11,711 bases of DNA from Larix sibirica (Eukaryota; Streptophyta; Pinopsida; Pinales; Pinaceae). The translations under genes and the position numbers were made by a program. Below the pieces are notes generated by a model. The model saw nothing but the letters and a program-made list of their open reading frames with translations, ran no database searches and was not told the origin of the DNA. The stretch covers positions 1 to 11,711 of the forward strand of contig NWUY0304979001.1 in the NCBI GenBank assembly GCA_004151065.3, read 5' to 3'. Positions 1 through 9,348 of the stretch are shown piece after piece (position 1 is the first letter of the stretch; every line of letters begins with the position of its first letter).

Positions 1-39
1 TAACACCTCTTGGTTGAAGGGGTGTGAATTTTTAAGTAA

Positions 40-40
<1 letters not shown>

Positions 41-70
<30 letters not shown>
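41..70. repeat. (TTA)10 microsatellite
   Basis: Ten uninterrupted TTA units are visible, followed by a few imperfect AT-rich repeats. Triplet AT microsatellites are common in plant intergenic DNA and usually vary in length between individuals. Nothing suggests a coding role. Confidence 0.95.
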
Positions 71-74
<4 letters not shown>

Positions 75-540
75 ATTTATTTATTATTTTATATTCGTAA
101 CATCTATCACATCTTGAGACATCAAAATGTTTCTATGGATGAGCAAGCCAACTTGGTTTCAACACTAAGTTTGTGTTGATATTAAAAAATTGGGGGAAAT
201 CACCTTCAAGTGCCCCCATAATGTTGATATAGATTCGGTGGACCATTTAATAACTAACTACTTGGTAGGCAACTGGAGGATGAAATGAGCGTCGGTTATG
301 AAGTGGTGGCATTTCACTATTATACTCCTTTGCTTGTGTGAATTATAATTAGGTGCATGGTGTTGTAGTCTCATAATAAATGTGAGCTAATAGCAAGGGA
401 CAAACATCTTTTGTTGTGGGTCTCGAGGTGGTGGCTCTTCCATGTTTTGGTTTTGATACTTTGATCATACGAAAAAATGATCAATTGTATAAAAGAAGGA
501 ATCCTCTCTATTTTTCTATGAGTTTTCACTATTGTTTCCT
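71..540. other. AT-rich intergenic stretch, no gene seen
   Basis: Open frames here are short and show no recognisable domain. A small inverted repeat (TGGGGG at 191-196, CCCCCA at 213-218) is the only local structure I noticed. The phrase TTTCACTATT near 313 recurs near 524, close to the 85-bp tandem repeat that follows, so this stretch may contain a more decayed copy of that repeat. Confidence 0.6.
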
Positions 541-710
541 TTGGTTTAGGTCTAGGGAAGATATGTTGGGAGTTCAAATGAGCCATTGCCATTACAAAAC
601 ATGTCATTGATTCCTCTTGTTGCTCTTGGTTTGGGTTTAGGACAACTATGTTGGGAGTTCAAATGAAGCATTGCTATTAGAAAACATGGCATTGATTCCT
701 CTATGGGTTG
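541..710. repeat. two-copy 85-bp tandem duplication
   Basis: The block starting TTGGTTTAGG at 541 recurs as TTGGTTTGGG at 626. Inside it, ATGTTGGGAGTTCAAATGA at 563 recurs at 648, giving a period of 85 bp in both places. The copies also share the segment around CATTGATTCCTCT and differ by scattered point changes. Translating the minus strand gives two similar peptides sharing HLNSQH and PKP, but they fall in different frames because 85 is not a multiple of three. The duplication itself therefore explains those open frames. I see no gene here. Confidence 0.85.
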
Positions 711-2929
711 GACAAGCTCAAAAAAGGATTGAAGTGGTGTGATTAATGTTATAAGAAACATCTATCAGTCAGGATGGAGACTCCTATCTAGCATTCATGT
801 AGCTTAGTCACCTCTTGGAAACAAGACATGAGACATAGGCTACCCACACCTCATAGGGTCATATTTCCAAGGCAATATAAGGGGGGAGAAGGAGAGGCAA
901 GGGACTTATGTGCAAGCCCTCATAGGACCACCCAACAATCAAAATATCTTCCAAAAGTAATAAATGATTAATTCAATGACATCAAGTAATAAATCTAATT
1001 TGATATTTCCATTTACTAGTTCATTTTCCCATAAATCTTGAAAAGTAGGTTTCCCAGGCCACACCTTTGAAACTGGTTCGGAGATATGTGACAACCCTAA
1101 GTGAGTCATCTAATCTCGAAATGGGGGAAATGATATGTCCTTGGAAATGTATCAAGGTAATGACACCCTATAAATCTAAAACTATATTCCAGTGCCCAAC
1201 AACAACATTTTAAACTATGACGCTATGCACCAAATTGTTGCCCTGAAATTAGTTATAATCTTGCGAAAGTTCATTCTCAACAATCGTGGGTTGAATCCAA
1301 ATATATGGTATACTATTGAAAAGGTCTCGAATGGACCTACATCATCACTATCCCAATTTTTGGGGGGTTAGATTCATAACATAATCGAACCAATGAATTC
1401 GTGACTATGAAGTTTGCCCCTAGGAGATGTGCAACTTGCACACTTTGTAGAATGAGCACACACAATCAAAATAGGAAAAATTAGGGCTTGTTGGAAATCT
1501 TATTTTGATCACTACAGAATAAATCCATTAGATTTGATAAAAAGACAACATAATTCTTTGTATAATCTATACAAAGCCTAACTTACATGGAGCCCACCTA
1601 CTGACTAGTGAAAGGGTTCAACGCAAAATTTTTGCAAACTACAATCGCATTTGATGAATTCTAACCTTATTAAACTAGACATGTACTTTGCTGACATGGG
1701 AGGGTTTTCAAACTCGATAATAAGTCGAGAAATGCCTCCCTAAAGGCCAAAGGATTGGTAGCATGGAACAAGTTGAACAAGGCCAATTATCTCAACTATT
1801 ATGCATGTGTGTGATAGACCAAAAACTCTTTGAGATCCTTTTAGTTTCATTGTGGAAATTTACAACAAAGATGTAGGATACCACATCATTGTCACAATAA
1901 TGTGATCAATATCTAGTTATTCATGAGTAGGGTCACAAAGAAACTTAGATGCTTGTATCCAATTATGTTTTAATGCAATTAAAACCAAGTTTTGTCATGT
2001 AATTAGAAAAGTGGCATAGTGTTTGTTGTTCAAAACCACATATCTTTAGCATTAGAGAGATCCTTTATAATGTTGGATTAAAATCTCTACTTGGAGCTAC
2101 AAATTCAACTAATATCTCGAAAAAATCCAAGGCACACTTATATCAAGCCATTAAGTATTACAATGGACTCAAAAGGAGGAGAGCAAAAAACTTAGGTAAG
2201 GCCACATGATTCTAACAATAACATAGAACACATTAGTCCTCCTCCGTATCTAATGGATATAAACCACAAAATCAAATCATGGGAGTGAGCAACTACAAAA
2301 ATGTCAAGCATGCACTTATTAATAGTGAGACATTTGTTTGTTGATATTATTTTATGTTTACTAAACTATAATTGGATGTGCATCATGAAAACATGTTAAA
2401 GACACAATTTAAACATAGTTCAATTATCTATATGCATATATTAAAATATTATAATAGGTATAGTTGATCTCTTAGTTTTAAGCCTATACTATGGTTTCTA
2501 ATGTATTCATCCTCAAAAGACATAACTAGAGCATGGACACCTTCATGGGGTAATATAAGGTAGCCCTCGCCAAACCAATTTAGGAAGGAGTTGGCTTAAC
2601 TTACTACATGAAGCAGAACAAATCCCACTCAAAGTATATCAATAATTCCTACTTCATGTTGCATTCCATGAAAGAGAGAAAATAGATAGAGACTCCCCTA
2701 TGCTTTTACACCTAAACTCCAATACAACTATTGTTGGTTACAATGGTTTTCCATGGAACAAAGGTATATATGGTTAGCTAGTATCATCCCACTTTATTTC
2801 ATGGTTGGGAAGGATCCATTCATAGGCACAAACATTGGGAAATATGTATTAGTTATAAATTATTTGTTAAAATGTTAGGTTTTAACCAACAAAGCTCCCA
2901 AAGTAGTACAATTGTTTACTTAATTCTAA
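711..2929. other. long AT-rich intergenic region, no gene seen
   Basis: No frame stays open for long and I recognise no protein motif on either strand. Local details are a purine-rich run at 879-904 broken by one C, an 11-bp direct repeat (AAGTAATAAAT at 955 and 984), and a polypurine-tract-like junction at 1118-1131 described separately. The stretch is probably decayed transposon sequence, but no element can be delimited. Confidence 0.6.
1118..1140 (+). other. candidate polypurine tract and LTR start
   Basis: A purine-rich run (GAAATGGGGGAAA, 1118-1130, with one T) sits directly before TGATATGTCC at 1131. This is the arrangement expected at the junction of internal domain and 3' LTR in a plant LTR retrotransposon read on the plus strand. 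I found no second LTR copy, no primer binding site and no clear LTR end in the window, so this could equally be chance. Confidence 0.2.
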
Positions 2930-3094
2930 ATTCTACTTGTTTGGTTTGGGAAATCCTTCATCTTGTTGGATTGTGGAGCTATCAAAGAAATTGTGAAAAT
3001 GACTAAAAATGAAGAAGTATGGGACATGGCTAAGCTTCATGATCAGGACAATTCGTTTCCTATGGTATGCACTTCTAACTTAGTAATCATTTGA
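2930..3094 (+). pseudogene. possible exon relic, unknown protein
   Basis: A 54-codon open stretch runs between an in-frame TAA at 2927-2929 and a TGA at 3092-3094. The middle part (ILLDCGAIKEIVKMTKNEEV, then WDMAKLHDQD) has a balanced, charged composition typical of soluble protein and unlike the surrounding AT-rich DNA. The codon ATG at 3062-3064 is followed by GTATGC, which could be a plant 5' splice site, so the open stretch may be the remains of one exon. I do not recognise the family. No convincing partner exon or 3' splice site is visible, and a stretch this short can arise by chance. Confidence 0.2.
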
Positions 3095-4211
3095 GGAGTT
3101 ATTAATTGATCTTGCAAAGATGCTCTACTAGTATTTTTCTTCGTCACTTTTAATAATTCATATTTAAAAAAATGAATTTTCATGGATTTCTAATCAAAAT
3201 ATCACGAAGGTTTGGGAACTTATTGTGGGAGTTGTATGCACCTGCATTTGAAAATGTTGTCTCAATAAAAGAGCGGTGGTGGAAAATAATATAAGGCTGA
3301 AGTTTATTGAGATTATTTCACTTTCTCTATCCAAATTTCTATAAAAAATTTGAGCAAAATCATCTTATCTTATAGAATTTGGGTGAATAATTTTTGGAAA
3401 AAAATAAAAATTAATGAACAATTTAAAACAAAAGAAAATTAGCCTTCCCAGATTGGGTGCCTAGGATGCAACCATGTGAACAAGTGTTACCAGATTCACC
3501 ACTTGAGGGGACATCTAGTACTCCAAACGTCATGTCTCATGTCTCGTACATATCTGATGATCACGTGAGCACGAAGGGCACCCGCCCTTAGGCCATCCCA
3601 ACCTATGCTTCATTCAATGTAACACGTCTACACCTCGTCTACAACTACCCAAATGCTCTTCAAAGGGAGACAAGGTTCATCAAGCTTTAGTTTGTTGCAA
3701 TATTTGGCATCGAGTATGGTAATTACATGCACATCATAGTTTCGCAAGCCTCCCTAGAAACTTCCTACAAGTGGCTCGAATTCTCGGTGTTTTATCCATC
3801 TTATATGTAGGTTAATCTTAGCAACATTGCTTTTATTTTCCCTTGTGAATAATTTTCTATCGTTTGTACCTTTATGAGCTATGAGAAGAGATTAGAGACC
3901 GATCAGTTTTCCTCTTGAAAAATACAATCTTCATAACTCTGCTAAAAGGAGCCAACATAAGGCTGCATCCTAATACATCTGCTGTCGAAACTCAAAAAAT
4001 ATCACACAGGACCTTGATATTACTAAAGATGGCCCTCTACTTACAAACTAACTTCAAAATTGTAAATGTTTTGAAAGTTTAACTGACATAAGTACATAGC
4101 TTAGCCCATCCATACACAAAATTTTAAAATTCAAAAACTATGCAAGATCTGGAAGAAATATGAGATCCCCTAATTTCAACTTCAACAATTTGATTTTTTG
4201 AACCAATCAAG
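3095..4211. other. AT-rich intergenic region, no gene seen
   Basis: No protein-like frame or RNA gene was found. The part from about 3450 to 3800 is somewhat richer in G and C than its surroundings but has no recognisable content. An isolated CACGTG (G-box core) at 3562-3567 has no promoter context. A short direct repeat of ATGTCTC lies near 3532-3545. Confidence 0.6.
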
Positions 4212-4216
4212 CTCTC
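4212..4216. repeat. left target-site duplication CTCTC
   Basis: CTCTC lies immediately outside the TGTCATGG end of the left LTR, and the same five bases follow the right LTR at 9765-9769. A 5-bp duplication is what LTR-retrotransposon integrases make. The match confirms both outer borders and shows that the two LTRs arrived together. Confidence 0.93.
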
Positions 4217-5054
4217 TGTCATGGGATCACCAACGCGTCTCAATTTTTCGTTGTCGATGGCCCATGCGGCACTGCTCGGATCCTTTAAGAGGGTGAGGTC
4301 ATCTCGGTAGGTGTCCAACAAACTATGCCTAACTTGCGGAATTTTAACACTTTATCTCTTTAACATAGTCCTATACTTAACCATTTTTACTTATGTGCAC
4401 ATCCAACAGTTAACACACGTTACACTTGGCCAAATACAAGAACAAGAGACACCAAATGTATCAGGCCGGCACCCCAAGTCAAGCATTCCTAATACCCTAA
4501 TATATCATATAATGGTACAAGGAAAATTTTACAACAACGGAGGATGCCACACCTCGACAACTCTCTGAGAGCATGCCCAACTAGCATCTCAAGTTACAAC
4601 ATCTATCGATAGCGCACTTTGCCTATGTCTAGGCTCTACCAAAGTAACAACCACAGTTTTCATCCATGCCTTGCTCTTACATCTCAACCGCACTTTTTCG
4701 CAAGTATCCCATCAAGCTACTGTCCATTGCAACCTAACCAACCATCTAGGCTCAAATCTCTTAGCCAACCACGCCTTAGAGAGAGTGCCCACAAGCTCCA
4801 CCATGAGACTGCCTCCAAACAAGCTACATTGTATACCAAAGCCACACTATTGCCTCCTCGTAGCTATGTCTGTCACTTGCCTAAGTGTTCTACCATACAC
4901 TTGGTCTCCACCAAAGGCACCTCTCTATGAGGCTTTCTTAAACCAAGAACGCCTCCTCAAGGTGATGGTGCATAACTCTCAAGAATGAATATTTTCCACC
5001 TCTGTCCAGTGAGAGCACACCCAAACTCTTTGCGTGAAATAGTGCCAAAGACAA

Positions 5055-5098
5055 GTGTGCCCTCCTTTGGGTGCCACCAGAGGAGGGGCACACCCCCT
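5055..5098 (-). other. hairpins in the predicted LTR leader
   Basis: GTGTGCCCTCCT (5055-5066) pairs with AGGAGGGGCACAC (5081-5093), with one bulged base and a 14-base loop. A smaller alternative stem, AGGGG (5084-5088) with CCCCT (5094-5098), overlaps it. The other LTR keeps the smaller stem in stronger form at 9230-9245, whereas the larger stem is degraded there. Both lie about 70-110 bases downstream of the expected transcription start, in the RNA leader. A role in RNA folding is inference. Confidence 0.5.
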
Positions 5099-5193
5099 AT
5101 GTGTGATACAGACTCCCAATAGTGCTACCCGTCGAACCGAACTTGCTTCTTAACCACCTTGGTTGATTTCCTCTTGCCTCCCATCTTCATGCC

Positions 5194-5201
5194 TATATAT
5201 A
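5194..5201 (-). promoter_or_regulatory. TATA box of left LTR
   Basis: TATATATA, followed on the minus strand by GGC, lies about 400 bp into the LTR in its transcription direction. The same site is present in the other LTR (9341-9348) within a conserved block. It is the best candidate core promoter. Transcription would start about 30 bases further along the minus strand, near 5165, leaving roughly 950 bp of LTR as R plus U5. Confidence 0.6.
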
Positions 5202-5607
5202 CGCGTCGCCCACATCAGAGTAGCCTTGGCACGCCACTCTCCTCAACCGAGTTGACCCATCCGCAAGGGATGTTTGGAGTGCAAGTCACCCAGGCACCCC
5301 TCTAACCGATGCCCATGCACACACTTGGGAATTTTTCTTGGTGTGCCCACACATGTCATCCACACGCCCATCTCCAATGTGGCGCCCACCCCACCAACTT
5401 GTCGTGCTGAAGGTTCCCCATGGACATTGGCGTGCCTTCTTGCTCATGCAAGGAGTTCATCTACCTACACTTAATACAACCAACTAGTCGATGGTATAAA
5501 CAAAGTGTGTTTCACCCAACATGTGCCCATTTCCGGTCACGCCACCAACTGACGAGCCTCATTCTACTGGAGGAACCCCAACGATCCTCTTACTTGGGAC
5601 CGTGACA

Positions 5608-5620
5608 TCCTCCCCCACTC
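5608..5620 (-). other. polypurine tract (PPT)
   Basis: On the minus strand the sequence reads GAGTGGGGGAGGA, preceded by TTT, directly before the LTR end TGTCACGG. Polypurine tracts at this place resist RNase H and prime plus-strand DNA synthesis during reverse transcription. Together with the primer site at 8364-8376 it fixes the element's direction. Confidence 0.92.
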
Positions 5621-6116
5621 AAAGTAGTTTCCATCCTCGGCAACATCTCCAAGACCACTCAACTCTCCATGAAGTTAATGTCGTTGTTTCCACCTACAGC
5701 CGTAACCAAGTCTTATGTGGAATCCTCTCCACTGTCCAATTGTCAGATCAATCCAACCTACTACTACTCTGGCGTGTTGCTTCTTCGTCATGCCTCTGTC
5801 CATGACGACTCCCATGGGTTGAACTGGTTGGGTAGATAGTCCAATATTCACACCCAACTCCACGAGAATGACTACATTCCCAAGATAGCCAACTCCCTCC
5901 ACACTTCCGTCATCCATGCAACTCTACCGAACTAAGGAAAAGCCATCAACCTCGCCTTAAAACCGTCTAAAGCACTAATACTCAGCACCAAGCCTAACCA
6001 CCCAAGTCTTGTGGCTTCTAGACATACTTATATTTTGGTACTCAATCTCCTTTCCATCCGCAACTGATCCTCTTCCCTTCACGTTTTCCTTCTATTAGCA
6101 CACCCCTCTTGGTCAA

Positions 6117-6142
6117 AAGGCAAGGCAACCTTTCTTGCCTTG
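6117..6142. other. hairpin with two alternative registers
   Basis: AAGGCAAG (6117-6124) is complementary to CTTGCCTT (6134-6141). Shifted, CAAGGCAA (6121-6128) is complementary to TTGCCTTG (6135-6142) with a 6-base loop. Both stems are perfect over 8 bp and mutually exclusive. It lies in the internal domain of the retrotransposon. Confidence 0.5.
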
Positions 6143-6319
6143 AACCTACACAAAAGGACCATTGTCACTTTTGTCATATGTCGCTCCATTCGGTTTTCTC
6201 CTCAAATCCATAAGGTCTGCAACAGTCCATAACGACGATCTCAAGCTAGTGTATTGCTCCATGCAAACTGGCAACACCAAGTCTCTACACAATAATCAAC
6301 TCATGCCGGGATTTGTCAC

Positions 6320-6341
6320 CTCCACGAACCTCTTCGTGGAG
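6320..6341. other. perfect 9-bp stem with 4-base loop
   Basis: CTCCACGAA (6320-6328) and TTCGTGGAG (6333-6341) are perfectly complementary around a 4-base loop (CCTC on the plus strand, GAGG in the element's RNA). It is the strongest compact hairpin I found in the internal domain. It has stayed perfect although the LTRs have drifted by about 15%, which may be chance or may reflect a use in the RNA. Confidence 0.6.
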
Positions 6342-7147
6342 AAACGACAAACTAGTCTCCATGACTTGTTACCGCTTAGTCGAGGGTCACTTAGCATGAT
6401 AAGCATATCAGAGACTCCTATCTTCTGCAAGACAAGTCTGCCAACTACTTGGCTTCACCGTAGCTACTTGGCTCATGCATCGTCTCAATGGGTAGCTCTA
6501 GCCTAAGTCCCATACAAAAGGCGAGCACCTCCCAACTCCCCAATTGCACATTAATCGCCCCCTCTGTGAAGTTCCATTTTTGTGATCACCCCTATGTTGT
6601 AGTTCATCACTCTGCTAAGTCATGGTGCTCCAACCGCACCACTGCGGAGAGTTTGTTGCTCCCACCTCCTGTGTACACCACACAAATCATCTCTGCAAGC
6701 CTACCCTCCAGCCACTTCCGAGTGCATGTTGCATGCGCGACTGTCTTCTAGAGCTTGCCCACAACACCCAAATTCTCTTGGTAGGACTTTCATCCTTGTG
6801 CATTCCACGACTGGTTCCGATTGCAAAGAATTCTCCCAACGTCACTGTCTTTGCCAAACAACCCCTTCGGTAATCTCCCGTGAGTCTTCTCTATCTGCAC
6901 CTTCCAATGTCCAACACTGCTATAACTGTCAAGCCTTTGCACACTTCACACGCCATGTGACCCCTCAAGGCATGCTTGCACTTCTACAATAAAGGACTTG
7001 AACTTTTGGCACTTATAAAGAATCGAGCAAGTCCTCCTCAACTTACCTCTTCCACAAGATTTCCATGCACTAAGTCCTGGGTGTACTTCCACCAAGTGCA
7101 CAATGTGATAGGAGCCTCTCTGCCATCTCCCAGACTCATTGTGTTTC

Positions 7148-8250
7148 GGGCACCTCTTGTGCCACTTCTCGGTCATGCAACTCCTGAAATTTCCAAGTTT
7201 GGTAGACCACCTTGTTTCCTTCCGCACCATCCAACTCTCTTGCCACTTCTTTCGTCCAGATTTTGCAAAGCCTGCTACTTCACAACTCTAAGGCAAAGCA
7301 CCCAAGTCTGCAAAAATCACCAAGTTTCGGGCACATTGTTGCTAAGTGCTTCACGGGCTTTCTTCTGTGTTGGGAACACTCTTCGTGAGCACACCTCACC
7401 GAACACTCCTCTCAACATGCTGCCAATGCTTTACATAAGTGTTTTTCCAATACTTAGCCAAAACGCTATTGCTTCTCCAATAACATTTTGCATGTCGGGC
7501 GCACTCCATCCAAGCACACCAAGTTTCAGGTGTTCCCCTCACGAGAACCCTCTTTCCAAGACCTAAGCGCACTCCTTCTTATTATTCCCAAAACCAAGTC
7601 TTCACCGAAGGTAAGGTGCACTCCTGTGGAGTGTGGCATGAATCTAAGTGATCACATCAACTGACACCACCTCTTGACGTGCTCCAAACACTTCACCACA
7701 ACTTGTTTTGGTCCAAACTCTGCTTGGTGTTGGGCACACTCCTACTCAAGCGCACACATCATGTTGGCACCAAGCGACACGTTCTAACACCCACCAAGTG
7801 CTTCTTGTCGCTATTCAACACTCCAACCAGACTTCCCAACACTTCGCAACTTCCTGGCAACCTGTTTTCTTTGCTTCCCTGCAGTCAGGCTAGGCACTCC
7901 CCCAGCTCGCACTACCTGCTCCTCACTTGTGTCAAGTATGGGCGCACTACTTGCTCAACTCTCCCTCCTTCTTCTGACTTACTGGTGTCTGCAAGTACTT
8001 CTGCAAAACAAAGAGCCAAACCTCGCCATCTTTCAAGTGCACTTCACATCGTGCTAGAAACCTCTGTCTTGCACTAGGCACTTCTCTACCAAGTGCTTCT
8101 ACTACATGGGCGCACCTCTGCCGAATTCCCCCTTTGTTGCAGGCATCCGCTTTGTCACCTTTCGAAGTCTGTTGCCATGCACACCCCTTCCCAGGCACTT
8201 CACTGCTTGTCGGTCCGCTCTATGGTCACCTGAAGGTGAGTTGGGCGCAT
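7148..8250. repeat. dispersed degenerate GGGCGCACTCCT-like motif
   Basis: Variants of GGGC(A/G)CA(C/T)T occur near 7148, 7329, 7372, 7497, 7565, 7614, 7732, 7940, 8108 and 8243, at irregular spacing of about 40 to 210 bp. CCAAGTGC and CCAAGTCT phrases also recur between them. The pattern suggests that this part of the interior grew by local duplication and then decayed, but no clean unit length remains. Confidence 0.4.
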
Positions 8251-8363
8251 TGCTGCTCAACACACCTACCGAACTCCAATTGGTGTCTTCCATGTTCAAC
8301 TTCCTAATTGCAACATCCGTTGGAAACTAGTTTGCATCTTAGTGAAGAGCCTCACGGGTTTAC

Positions 8364-8376
8364 TGCTTTGATACCA
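8364..8376 (-). other. primer binding site for initiator methionine tRNA
   Basis: On the minus strand this reads TGGTATCAAAGCA, two bases (AG) inside the end of the 5' LTR. The usual plant site complementary to the 3' end of initiator Met tRNA is TGGTATCAGAGCA, so 12 of 13 positions match. The tRNA would prime minus-strand DNA synthesis. No similar site lies beside the other LTR, which settles the orientation. Confidence 0.92.
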
Positions 8377-9229
8377 CTTGTCATGGACTCACCGACCCAA
8401 CTCATTTTTTCATTGCCGATAGCCCATGTGACACTGCCCGGATCCATTCCAAGGGTGAGACCATCTCAGTAGGTGTCCGACAGACTATGCCTAACCTGCA
8501 GAACCTTAACACTTTATCTCTTTAACATAGTTGTATACTTAGCCATTTTTACTTATTTGCACATCCAATAGTTAACACATGTTACACTTAGCCAAATAGA
8601 AGAACACGAGACACCAAATGTATGAGGGTGGAACCGCAAGTTGGGCATGCCTAAAACCCTGTTATATCATATAATGGTACAAGAAAATTTTTATAACAAC
8701 GGAGGATGCCACCCCCAACAACTCTCAAAGAGCATGCCCAACTAGCAGCTCACGTTACAACATCAACCGATATTGCACTTTGCCTTTGTTTAGGCTCTAC
8801 TACAGTAACAACCACAATTCACATATGCGCCTTGCTCTTATGTCTCAACCGCACTCTGCTACAAGTCTCCCGACAAGCTGCTGTCCATCGTAGCCTAGCC
8901 AACCATTTGGGCTCAACTCTCTTAGCCAATCACGCCCTAGAGAGAGTGCCTGCAAGCTCCACCATGTGGCCTTCGTGTAGGCCTCACTGTCTTCCCAAGC
9001 CACACCACTGCCTCCTCACAACTAAGTCTATCACTTGCCTAATTATTCCGCCATACACTTAGTCTCCACCAAAGGCACCTCACTATAAGGCTTGCCTAAG
9101 GCAAGAACATGATGGCGCGTGCCTCTCAAGAACGAAGATATGCCATCTCTGTCCAACGAGAGCACACCCAAAACCTCCGCGCAAACCAGTGCCAAATACA
9201 AGTGCACCCTCCTCTAGGTGCCAACAGAG

Positions 9230-9245
9230 AAGGGGCTTGCCCCTT
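9230..9245 (-). other. near-palindromic stem in LTR leader
   Basis: AAGGGGC (9230-9236) pairs perfectly with GCCCCTT (9239-9245) around two bases. The left LTR has a related stem at 5084-5098 although the loop bases differ. It lies downstream of the TATA box in the transcribed direction. Confidence 0.5.
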
Positions 9246-9340
9246 GTGTGTGCCACATATTCCTAACGGTGCTGCCTATCTAGCCGAAATTGCTTCTCAA
9301 CCACCTTGGTTGATTTCCTCTTGCCTCCCATCCGCACGCT

Positions 9341-9348
9341 TATATATA
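9341..9348 (-). promoter_or_regulatory. TATA box of right (5') LTR
   Basis: TATATATA, read on the minus strand within AGTATATATAAGCG, matches the position of the site in the left LTR at 5194-5201. This copy would have driven transcription of the full element towards lower coordinates, with a start expected near 9310. Confidence 0.6.

Larger units (their letters stand above)
4217..5607 (-). repeat. left LTR (3' LTR of the minus-strand element)
   Basis: The 1391-bp repeat starts TGTCATGG and ends CCGTGACA on the plus strand, a terminal inverted repeat with one mismatch. It aligns along its whole length with 8379-9764. Well-kept shared blocks include ACTTTATCTCTTTAACATAG near 4350 and TTGATTTCCTCTTGCCTCCC near 5163. 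Counting by eye, the copies differ at 13 of the first 63 positions, about 7 of 88 in a middle stretch and about 16 of the last 105, many of them C/T or G/A changes. Overall divergence is roughly 15%, indicating an old insertion. Confidence 0.92.
5621..8363 (-). other. internal domain of the retrotransposon, non-coding
   Basis: This stretch between polypurine tract and primer site carries no identifiable retroviral-type protein. In the transcribed (minus) direction the open frames are under 100 codons and show no zinc knuckle, protease or polymerase motif. The longest open frame (6976-7566, plus strand, 196 codons) is antisense, rich in Ser, Pro, Leu and His, and unlike any family I know. The plus strand has about twice as much C as G in places I counted. 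The part 7148-8250 repeats a degenerate GGGCGCACTCCT-like phrase about ten times. Two strong hairpins occur at 6117-6142 and 6320-6341. It may act only as RNA, through dimerisation or packaging signals, but this is inference. Confidence 0.75.

Noticed and set aside
541-710. A CRISPR-like or other array reading of the repeated block.
   Set aside because: There are only two directly adjoining 85-bp copies with no spacers, and the setting is plant nuclear DNA.
879-904. Purine-rich run that could be a polypurine tract.
   Set aside because: It is interrupted by a C and not followed by an LTR-like TG start with any repeated partner in the window.
3562-3567. CACGTG, a G-box core.
   Set aside because: A single 6-base palindrome without a nearby promoter or gene is expected by chance.
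6976-7566. A 196-codon plus-strand open frame, the longest in the window.
   Set aside because: It lies antisense inside the retrotransposon interior. Its Ser/Pro/Leu/His-rich composition is what C-rich DNA gives in an arbitrary frame, and no domain is visible.
7947-8299. Minus-strand open frames just inside the 5' LTR, where gag would be expected.
   Set aside because: They are under 85 codons, have no capsid-like or zinc-knuckle pattern, and overlap each other in different frames, so they do not support a gag gene.
4671-9062. A reading frame shared by both LTRs (around 4671-4930 and 8817-9062, plus strand) giving similar peptides over about 80 codons, such as LLANHALERVP.
   Set aside because: The similarity follows from the LTRs being copies of one sequence. 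Differences fall at all codon positions without third-base preference, the frame is antisense to the element, and the peptide resembles nothing known.
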